Shown in pieces: positions 1-5,111 of a stretch of DNA of 6,383 nt; positions within the stretch are counted from its first letter, which is position 1, and each line of letters opens with the position of its first letter. The stretch is taken from assembly GCA_025457785.1 (NCBI GenBank), contig JALOTS010000131.1, positions 1-6,383 of the forward strand, in the 5' to 3' direction. The stretch comes from Pontiellaceae bacterium (lineage in GTDB: Bacteria > Verrucomicrobiota > Kiritimatiellia > Kiritimatiellales > Tichowtungiaceae). The notes below the pieces were generated by a model. It saw only the letters and a program-made list of their open reading frames with translations, was not told the DNA's origin and made no database searches. Both the position numbers and the translations under genes were made by a program.

Positions 1-1
1 C

Positions 2-376
2 CGTTGCGTTTTAATTGTTGAAAACGACCCCGTTAATCAAAAAATCCTGACGGGAATTTTTCAAAAACTGGCTGTCCGGCACAACTTCGTTCAAACCCGG
101 CAGGATGCCTTAACCGCTCTTTCCAATCCTATATACAACGCCGTCCTGATTGACTGTGACAGGACGGATCTCGACTGCTACGAACTTGTAAAGACGATTC
201 GGGAAACCGAAACGCGGCCCGGACAACATCTTCCCGTTCTTTTCGCCTCGGCTGATGTTCTCGATGAAAGCAGAATGCGGTATGCAAAGGCAGGAGTGGA
301 TGCCCTGCTGGCTAAACCGTATGTCTTCTCTGATGTTTCAGAAACCATGAGGGAAATTTTACAAAAAACCGTATAA
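2..376 (+). CDS. Response-regulator receiver domain, C-terminal part (gene truncated by window start)
   Basis: The reading frame is open from base 2 to a TAA at 374-376 and gives 124 visible residues forming one CheY-like receiver domain. It would accept a phosphoryl group from a histidine kinase in the cytoplasm. Visible landmarks are the first strand VLIVENDPVNQ (3-13), the phospho-acceptor Asp51 in VLIDCD, the switch Ser83 in VLFASAD, and Lys105 in LLAKP. The NPVNQ-like start is typical of receivers attached to hybrid sensor kinases, so this is probably the tail of such a kinase. A single-domain regulator starting just before the window is also possible. Two details are odd: the usual acidic pair Glu-Asp reads Glu7-Asn8 with an Asp at position 9, and the segment after the acceptor reads DRTDLDCYE, without the usual Pro and Gly. 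No output domain follows. No clear intrinsic terminator lies directly downstream. Confidence 0.88.
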   Translation, partial: RCVLIVENDPVNQKILTGIFQKLAVRHNFVQTRQDALTALSNPIYNAVLIDCDRTDLDCYELVKTIRETETRPGQHLPVLFASADVLDESRMRYAKAGVDALLAKPYVFSDVSETMREILQKTV

Positions 377-486
377 AACAAGCCTTATGCGGGGACGCTC
401 CGCCGCGATTTCAAAAAAACCGGTTTATAAAAAAATCTCATGCAACGGCGCCGTTTACAGCTCACAGCCGCATAAAACGGAAAAAC

Positions 487-516
487 GGACAGCCGTAAAA
501 CGACAACAGGCTGTTC
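487..516 (+). repeat. Inverted repeat, potential hairpin
   Basis: GGACAGCC (487-494) can pair with GGCTGTTC (509-516) through seven Watson-Crick pairs and one G-U, closing a 14-base loop. It shares bases 515-516 with the next hairpin, so the two cannot both form completely. It is not followed by a T-run, so it is not a standard terminator. Confidence 0.4.
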
Positions 517-539
517 CGGACCTTCGGCGAAGGGCCGGA
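515..539 (+). repeat. Compact GC-rich hairpin
   Basis: TCCGG (515-519) pairs with CCGGA (535-539). Inside this, after an A/G mismatch, CCTT (521-524) pairs with AAGG (530-533) around the loop CGGCG. The nine pairs in 25 bases make a stable stem. The downstream sequence is GTCCCCGCG rather than T-rich, so rho-independent termination is not supported. An mRNA 3'-end stabiliser or a protein-binding site is possible. Confidence 0.5.
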
Positions 540-581
540 GTCCCCGCGAAAATCTTTAAAGCCGGGCCGATCCATTTTCCC

Positions 582-606
582 GCTGTTTGGAAATTGTCCA
601 AACCGC
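582..606. promoter_or_regulatory. Candidate operator: 25-base dyad over the -35 box
   Basis: GCTGTTTGGA (582-591) and TCCAAACCGC (597-606) are inverted copies matching at 9 of 10 positions around the 5-base centre AATTG. The inner seven pairs, GTTTGGA/TCCAAAC, are perfect. The dyad covers the whole -35 hexamer, the position expected for a repressor site. Its length and symmetry suit a dimeric helix-turn-helix regulator, for example the TetR or GntR types that often control acyl-CoA genes. No regulator gene is visible in the window, so the binding protein is unknown. Confidence 0.5.
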
Positions 607-622
607 CTGATTCCGTTATCAT
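594..622 (+). promoter_or_regulatory. Sigma70-type promoter of the acyl-CoA synthetase operon, probably leaderless
   Basis: The -35 box TTGTCC (594-599, 4 of 6 to TTGACA) and the -10 box TATCAT (617-622, 5 of 6 to TATAAT) are separated by exactly 17 bases. Transcription would be expected to start about seven bases after the -10 box, at about 629-630, which is the A of the ATG at 630. The bases before the ATG (ATACGCACC) contain no Shine-Dalgarno, which agrees with a leaderless mRNA. The promoter also supports choosing 630 as the start codon over the upstream in-frame ATG at 387. Confidence 0.62.
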
Positions 623-629
623 ACGCACC

Positions 630-2237
630 ATGAAAACAGGCACCCTGCCCGATCATTTCCGCGAAGCGGCGGCGGAATTCTCTGCCCGTCCGGCCATTAT
701 CGACCCGCACCTGCCCCTTTCCTACGCCGGACTTGATCAGCTTTCCGACCGGATCGCCTCCGGCCTGCTGGCCAACGGCATTAAAGCCGGCGATCATGTC
801 GGGCTCTATGGACTGAACAGTTCAACGTTTATTGCAATCTACATCGGAATTCAAAAGGCCGGCGCGACAGTCGTCCCGATTAATCTACTGCTCAATCCCG
901 AAGAGGTCGCCTACATCCTCGCCGATGCCGAGGTCAAAGCTCTTTTCTATTTCGACTCCTTCGCACCGGCGGTTTCCGCCATCCGCGCCGGCCTGCCTCA
1001 TATCCGTTGTTTTATCCGGACCGGACAGAATCAGGCCGGTCAAACGGATCTTCCGGAGCAAACGGATCTTCACTTTTCAGAACTCCTCAATGCGAACCCC
1101 GAAACGCTCAGCTCTGAAATCGATCCCGAAGGGGTCGCGGTTCTCCTCTACACCTCCGGCACAACAGGCCATCCCAAAGGGGCCATGCTTACTCACCGCA
1201 ACCTGGTTTCCGACGCGCTTCTCACAACTCAGGTGTTAAAACCGCAGCAGATTAACGAACGCTTTCTGGTGGTTTTGCCCATGTTTCACGCCTTCGCCGC
1301 GATGGCGGGAGTGATCATCCCCCTGCTCAACGGCTGTTCAATTATTCCCGTTCAAAAATTCGAACCCTCGTTAATCGCCGATTTAATTGAAAAAACCGGT
1401 GCAACCATTTTCCTTGGAGTTCCCGGTATGTACAGCCTGCTGCTGCGTCTCCCGGAGCGGCACACGACGCAACTCAAAAACCTGCGCTTCTGTATCTCCG
1501 GCGGCGCAGCGTTACCCATAGAGGTGATGCACCAATTCGAAAAGCGGTTCGGCGTGCTGATTTATGAAGGCGACGGCCCGACCGAATGTTCGCCGGTTAC
1601 CTGCGTCAATCCGATTGACGGCCTGCGCAAACCGCAATCGGTCGGCCCGGCGATTCCCGGCATCGAAATGAAAATTCTGGACGAACACGGAAAGGAAAAA
1701 CCGCACGGAGAGATCGGCGAAATCTGTGTGCGCGGCCCCACCGTTATGAAGGGCTACTGGAAACATCCGGACGAAACCGCGAACTCCTTTTTTGGAGAGT
1801 GGTTCCGCACCGGCGACCTAGGAACCGAGGACGATGATCACTATTTCTATATCATTGACCGCATCAAAGACATGGTCATCGTCAACGGGATGAATGTTTA
1901 TCCCCGCATGATCGAAGAAGTGCTTTACCGGCACAAAGCCGTGCGCGAAGCGGCTGTGATCGGCCATCCCAGCCCGCTGCACGGCGAAATCCCGGTTGCC
2001 TGCATTGCACTGAAAGAAACCGTCCAGTGTTCGGAAAATGACATCCGCGCCTTCTGCCGGCAGCATCTCGGGCGCCATGAAGTTCCGAAAAAAATAATCT
2101 TCCTCCCGGAACTCCCGAAAAATGCGGCAGGTAAAATCATTAAACGCGAGCTGCGCAAACGCGGTGAAATCGAGCGCGGAGTGGATTTAAAGCAGGACCG
2201 TCTCCAGCCTGTCCCGCCGCAGACAAAGACAGGCTGA
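630..2237 (+). CDS. AMP-dependent acyl-CoA synthetase (fatty acid-CoA ligase type)
   Basis: The 535-residue product belongs to the ANL adenylate-forming superfamily and has the usual length for acyl-CoA ligases. Such enzymes activate a carboxylic acid with ATP to an acyl-AMP and then transfer it to CoA (or another thiol) in the cytoplasm. Motifs occur in the expected order: P-loop YTSGTTGHPKG (174-184), PMFHAFA (217-223), SGGAALP (290-296), A5 motif YEGDGPTE (312-319), TGDL (394-397), hinge DRIKDMVIVNGMNVYP (410-425), and A10 PKNAAGKI (496-503) with catalytic Lys502. No carrier-protein domain or signal peptide is seen. A fatty or other aliphatic acid substrate is likeliest from overall resemblance; aryl acids or an acyl-AMP ligase role cannot be excluded. 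The A5 motif is unusual, with Asp where Tyr or Phe is common. The start at 630 fits the family N-terminus and the promoter. The tail after residue 510 is encoded partly by a hairpin sequence. The peptidase gene follows after 23 bases. Confidence 0.9.
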   Translation: MKTGTLPDHFREAAAEFSARPAIIDPHLPLSYAGLDQLSDRIASGLLANGIKAGDHVGLYGLNSSTFIAIYIGIQKAGATVVPINLLLNPEEVAYILADAEVKALFYFDSFAPAVSAIRAGLPHIRCFIRTGQNQAGQTDLPEQTDLHFSELLNANPETLSSEIDPEGVAVLLYTSGTTGHPKGAMLTHRNLVSDALLTTQVLKPQQINERFLVVLPMFHAFAAMAGVIIPLLNGCSIIPVQKFEPSLIADLIEKTGATIFLGVPGMYSLLLRLPERHTTQLKNLRFCISGGAALPIEVMHQFEKRFGVLIYEGDGPTECSPVTCVNPIDGLRKPQSVGPAIPGIEMKILDEHGKEKPHGEIGEICVRGPTVMKGYWKHPDETANSFFGEWFRTGDLGTEDDDHYFYIIDRIKDMVIVNGMNVYPRMIEEVLYRHKAVREAAVIGHPSPLHGEIPVACIALKETVQCSENDIRAFCRQHLGRHEVPKKIIFLPELPKNAAGKIIKRELRKRGEIERGVDLKQDRLQPVPPQTKTG

Positions 2238-2249
2238 AAGACCGTCCTG
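2193..2249 (+). repeat. Long imperfect hairpin across the stop codon and the gene junction
   Basis: The left arm 2193-2213 and right arm 2228-2249 pair through blocks of 6, 4 and 9 Watson-Crick pairs (19 in all). They are interrupted by one C/C mismatch (2199/2243) and a small internal loop (2204 against 2237-2238). The terminal loop is the 14 bases 2214-2227. The innermost nine pairs are CAGCCTGTC with GACAGGCTG. The synthetase stop codon TGA (2235-2237) lies in the right arm, which ends beside the weak ribosome binding site of the peptidase gene. No T-run follows, so it is probably not a terminator. It may limit translation of the peptidase, protect the upstream mRNA, or be a small palindromic repeat inserted at the 3' end of the gene. 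Confidence 0.75.
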
Positions 2250-2252
2250 GGA
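2248..2252 (+). promoter_or_regulatory. Weak ribosome binding site of the peptidase gene
   Basis: TGGGA lies eight bases before the ATG at 2261 and is the best purine-rich match in the gap. Its first two bases form the closing pairs of the hairpin 2193-2249, so access by ribosomes could depend on whether that hairpin forms. Confidence 0.35.
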
Positions 2253-2260
2253 AACAGTTT

Positions 2261-3433
2261 ATGAAAATTAAAATTGACCAAAAGACAGCCGTGCAGAATG
2301 TGATGGATCTGCTGGCGGCGGAAGGGCCCAGCTTCGGCGAAGGTCCGGTCGCCGAACTGGTAAAACAAAAACTGCTGGCGGCAGGATGCAGGCCGGAGTG
2401 GATTCATGAAAACGTCGGGAAAAAAAGACTGACGAAAAAATTCACCGTCGGCAATCTGGTCGTAAAAATCCCCGGCACGGTTGACGCGCCGCGCCTCATG
2501 TTTTCAGCGCACCTCGATACGGTACCGATCTGCCGGGGCGCCGTACCGCTCAAAAAGGGAAACCGGATTGTTCCGAAAGGGAAAACCGGACTCGGCGGCG
2601 ACAACCGCGCATCCGTGGCAGCCGTCGTGACAATGGTTCAAACCGTCCTGCAAAAGAACATACCCCGCCCGCCGCTCACCTTGCTTTTTTCCGTCGGCGA
2701 AGAAACCGGGCTGCATGGCGCCAAGGCCTTTGAACCGGCGGATGGCGGCAATCCGTCAATGTGTTTTAACCTCGACGGAAGCGGGGAGCGCGGGGGCGTA
2801 ATCGGCGCACTCGGCGCGATTCGCTGGGAAGCGTCCGTTCAGGGCAAAAGCGTTCACGCGGCGGTGAATCCGGAAGGCGGAATCTCTTCCGCGATTATTG
2901 CGGCCAATGCCATTGCCGCGCTCAAAAAAGAAGGCTGGTCCGGACGAATCAACAAGAGGAACTGCAACGGAACGGCGAATGTCGGCACACTGCACGGCGG
3001 CGAAGTGGACAATCAGGTCATGGACAGCCTGCGGGTCACCGGCGAGTGGCGCAGTCACAGTCCGGTTTCATTGAAAAAAATTTCCAATATCTGGAAAAAG
3101 GCCTTTGAAAAGGCGGCCCGCGAACTGAAAAACGATCGGGGCGAATGCGGCTCGGTTACGTTTTCCGCCGCCAGCGATTACCACAGCTTCCGGCTGAAAA
3201 AAAATGAACCGGTTGTCAAACGCTTTCTGAAAGCGGCGCCGCTGGCGGGCCGCGAAGCCCGTACGGAGATCATCAACGCCGGACTTGATGCCAACGTATT
3301 GAACGAAAAAGGAATTCCAACCATCACCTTTGACGCAGGCAACCACCACGCACATGCCCTGAACGAATACGTGGATATCCCCCGCTACCTCGAAGCCTGC
3401 CGCCTGGCAACCCTTCTCGCAACGCTGCCGTAG
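2261..3433 (+). CDS. M20-family zinc peptidase, PepT-like
   Basis: The 390-residue protein has the full signature of the M20 metallopeptidase family (tripeptidase T, carboxypeptidase G2 and relatives), which use two zinc ions to cleave small peptides or amide bonds. Visible residues are His84 and Asp86 in FSAHLDTVP, bridging Asp114 in GLGGDN, the catalytic base Glu147 with zinc ligand Glu148 in GEETG, Asp172 in NLDG, and a late His365 four residues before Glu369 in HALNEY. The lid or dimerisation domain lies between about residues 185 and 300 and includes GKSVHA (195-200) and the NVGTLHGGEVDN block (240-251). The GEETGLHGA and late-His patterns are closest to PepT-like members, so an aminopeptidase on short peptides is likeliest. 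A deacylase or carboxypeptidase cannot be ruled out. No signal peptide is present, so it should be cytoplasmic. It probably shares the synthetase transcript, although the metabolic link is unclear. Confidence 0.9.
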   Translation: MKIKIDQKTAVQNVMDLLAAEGPSFGEGPVAELVKQKLLAAGCRPEWIHENVGKKRLTKKFTVGNLVVKIPGTVDAPRLMFSAHLDTVPICRGAVPLKKGNRIVPKGKTGLGGDNRASVAAVVTMVQTVLQKNIPRPPLTLLFSVGEETGLHGAKAFEPADGGNPSMCFNLDGSGERGGVIGALGAIRWEASVQGKSVHAAVNPEGGISSAIIAANAIAALKKEGWSGRINKRNCNGTANVGTLHGGEVDNQVMDSLRVTGEWRSHSPVSLKKISNIWKKAFEKAARELKNDRGECGSVTFSAASDYHSFRLKKNEPVVKRFLKAAPLAGREARTEIINAGLDANVLNEKGIPTITFDAGNHHAHALNEYVDIPRYLEACRLATLLATLP

Positions 3434-3466
3434 CAATTTCCGTCTTCCGCCTGTTGCGTCTTTACC

Positions 3467-3498
3467 AAAAAAAGGGGCCCCGGAAAGAGGCCCCTTTT
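3467..3498. terminator. Bidirectional rho-independent terminator
   Basis: AAAAGGGGCC (3470-3479) and GGCCCCTTTT (3489-3498) form a perfect ten-pair stem around a nine-base loop. Seven A residues (3467-3473) lead in on the left and four T residues follow on the right, then CAAAAAA. It serves the peptidase operon on the plus strand. On the minus strand, where the stem is followed by seven U residues, it serves the secretin operon whose last stop codon is at 3523-3525. It occupies most of the 89-base gap between the convergent genes. Confidence 0.92.
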
Positions 3499-3522
3499 CA
3501 AAAAACAGAACTATCTGTCTGC

Positions 3523-5091
3523 TTATTCAAAAGTACGGGAGGTGTTAATCCGCCCGGTTGCGTCAACCTTTCGCGCGGTTACAAACATCAGCAGATTCCG
3601 CTTAACGGCACGTTCTCCTTCATTACGGAAAAGACGTCCGATCAACGGAAGACTTCCGAAAACAGGAACCTTGTCTTCGTATTTTTCAACCTTCTCATTT
3701 ATCAAACCGCCCATGCCTATCGTCGATCCGTCGTTAATCGTCACTTCGGTGTCAATTTTCCGAATCTGGAAAATCGGCAATCTAGCCTCGATCGGATCAT
3801 GTCTAAAAGTTTTAGGTGACGACTCCTGATAATACGCAAAGGAATTTGTCGCGTTGACAACGGAATATTTCTGCCAGCCAGCCAGTTCCGTCACCTTTGG
3901 AGTAAGTTTCATGGTAATTTGTTCACCATCCACCTGCGGAGTCACTTCGAGTTCAACGCCAAGTACTTTTTCAGAGAAGTCCTGATAGGTTATAAAAGGG
4001 GCATTCCCTTCATTCGCGCCGACTTCATACACTTCCGGGTAATAGTGAAGCTGACCGACACGAATAAATGCTTTTTCACCGCTGCGGGTAACAATGCGGG
4101 GTGCGGAAAGAACATCCGTTCCCGAACTTTGATCCAGCGCCGTAATGAGTGTCCGGAAAGCTCTCTCACCGGAACGATTAACCGTCATGCTGATCGGCTT
4201 GGTGCTGAACGTCTCTTCAAACCGGAAGGCCGTCCACTCGCTGAGATTAGCCAAGTCCAATTTGGAAGATGTCTCGAACGGATATCCCGAAGACGCCCCT
4301 CCACGCAATGCGCTTCCGAAAAGGCTGCTGTTGTTTGAAATGGAGGTACCGTCCGCGAGGGGAACTTTACTTGTTGCGCGCCAATCGAACCCCAATGCTT
4401 CCAAAGTCCCTTCGGAAACCTCAACAAACTTCGATTCGATTTCAACCTGCTCCACATCGGAAGAAACCTTCGCGACATCCATGGCAAGCATAATTTCTTC
4501 AGCAACCTGAAGATTTTCGGGAGTATTCCGGATAAACAGTTTGCCTGTCTTCGGCTGGTAAACTGCGGAGGCCCCTTTCGGGAAATCCACTTCGGGGAAT
4601 TTACCCGTTATATCGATGGATGCCGTAATGCCCTGAAGCCCCATTTTTTCGACTGCGGTTTCCGAAACATCATACGAACGCAGAACCATTCCGACCTTCC
4701 ACGCATTGCGAACGTTCTTCATCCCCTGAACTTCCGCAATGCGAGGATCGCGTTCCAGAAGCTTTCGCAGGTAAGTCCGAGCGACGATGTTTTCAGGATC
4801 TTTTTTAACGACCGCCTCAAAACCCCGCTGAGCCTGCTCGAATTCACCGTTGACATACAGTTCCCGACTGGCATCCAGCGTCGCCGGCGCATCCAGCGCG
4901 TCAATGACGGCGGCAGGAATTTCCCCCTCCTCCGTTATTGATGCCGGTGATTCCGCCGGAACGGACTGTTTTCCCGCTGTCTGTTTACTGAGTTCCCGAA
5001 GAATGCTATCAACACTCTCCGACTGTTCCTGAGCGCTTGCCGTTCCGGCAATCAGAGCGCCGGCCACCAGAAATTTAAATGCATTTCGCAT
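3523..5091 (-). CDS. Secretin-domain outer-membrane protein (complete), downstream paralogue
   Basis: The 522-residue protein begins with a Sec signal peptide (1-20, hydrophobic core FLVAGALIAG, cleavage probably after TASA). A Glu/Ser/Ala-rich linker follows, then one TPR-like helical pair (about 74-113). Next comes an N-domain-like segment with the FP-G-SA-Y-P block (170-180) and NTPENLQVAEEI (189-200). The C-terminal secretin domain starts around VEIESKFVEV (216-225) and contains DVLSAPRIVTRSG (326-338), GMGGLI (459-464), the signature VPVFGSLPLIGRLF (475-488) and the final strand NLLMFVTARKV (499-509). Secretins form multimeric outer-membrane gates for type IV pili or type II secretion. 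I do not recognise the usual N0-N3, AMIN or KH-like domains, and at 522 residues it is shorter than typical PilQ or GspD. It follows a paralogue in the same operon. A type IV pilus-like role is inferred only. Confidence 0.87.
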   Translation of the reverse strand: MRNAFKFLVAGALIAGTASAQEQSESVDSILRELSKQTAGKQSVPAESPASITEEGEIPAAVIDALDAPATLDASRELYVNGEFEQAQRGFEAVVKKDPENIVARTYLRKLLERDPRIAEVQGMKNVRNAWKVGMVLRSYDVSETAVEKMGLQGITASIDITGKFPEVDFPKGASAVYQPKTGKLFIRNTPENLQVAEEIMLAMDVAKVSSDVEQVEIESKFVEVSEGTLEALGFDWRATSKVPLADGTSISNNSSLFGSALRGGASSGYPFETSSKLDLANLSEWTAFRFEETFSTKPISMTVNRSGERAFRTLITALDQSSGTDVLSAPRIVTRSGEKAFIRVGQLHYYPEVYEVGANEGNAPFITYQDFSEKVLGVELEVTPQVDGEQITMKLTPKVTELAGWQKYSVVNATNSFAYYQESSPKTFRHDPIEARLPIFQIRKIDTEVTINDGSTIGMGGLINEKVEKYEDKVPVFGSLPLIGRLFRNEGERAVKRNLLMFVTARKVDATGRINTSRTFE

Positions 5092-5099
5092 GATTTTTT

Positions 5100-5105
5100 C
5101 TCCTT
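5100..5105 (-). promoter_or_regulatory. Strong Shine-Dalgarno of the downstream secretin gene
   Basis: On the minus strand AAGGAG stands eight bases (AAAAAATC) before the ATG at 5091-5089. It lies wholly within the 20-base gap after the upstream secretin's stop codon, fixes the start codon, and supports translation from a shared transcript. It contrasts with the plus-strand operon, which has no clear Shine-Dalgarno at its first gene. Confidence 0.88.
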
Positions 5106-5111
5106 AAAAAA

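Larger units (their letters stand above)
377..629. other. Gap of 253 bases rich in inverted repeats, ending in a promoter
   Basis: I see no convincing gene here. The frame of the next gene is open back to an ATG at 387, but the 81 residues so encoded are basic, resemble no part of the enzyme family, and have no Shine-Dalgarno. Palindromes are dense: AAACCGGTTT at 417-426, AACGGCGCCGTT at 444-455, the distant pair TTATGCGG (385-392) and CCGCATAA (468-475), two neighbouring hairpins at 487-516 and 515-539, and a dyad at 582-606. The last 40 bases hold the promoter of the acyl-CoA synthetase gene. The centre could be a structured 3' end of the receiver transcript or a decayed repeat; the sequence does not decide. 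Confidence 0.6.

Noticed and set aside
389..403. GCGG...CCGC stem just after the receiver stop codon, considered as a terminator.
   Set aside because: Only four pairs, with GCCGCGATTTC rather than a T-tract downstream.
515..539. Hairpin considered as terminator of the receiver gene.
   Set aside because: No T-run follows the stem, and it lies about 140 bases after the stop codon.
387..629. In-frame upstream ATG that would add 81 residues to the acyl-CoA synthetase.
   Set aside because: The extra residues are basic and unlike the family, no Shine-Dalgarno precedes 387, and a good promoter lies between 387 and 630, pointing to 630 as the start.
462..797. Minus-strand open frame of 111 codons.
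   Set aside because: It overlaps the promoter and the start of the synthetase gene, shows no recognisable domain, and is explained by the codon pattern of the opposite strand.
832..1239. Plus-strand open frame of 135 codons inside the synthetase gene.
   Set aside because: It is an out-of-frame shadow of a well-supported enzyme, rich in Ser, Pro and Arg, with no domain or ribosome binding site.
1925..2407. Minus-strand open frame of 160 codons.
   Set aside because: It lies antisense to the synthetase and the start of the peptidase and has no recognisable fold; both sense genes carry full family motifs.
3454..3819. Plus-strand open frame starting near the terminator.
   Set aside because: It runs through the terminator and antisense to the C-terminal secretin domain, so it is a chance frame.
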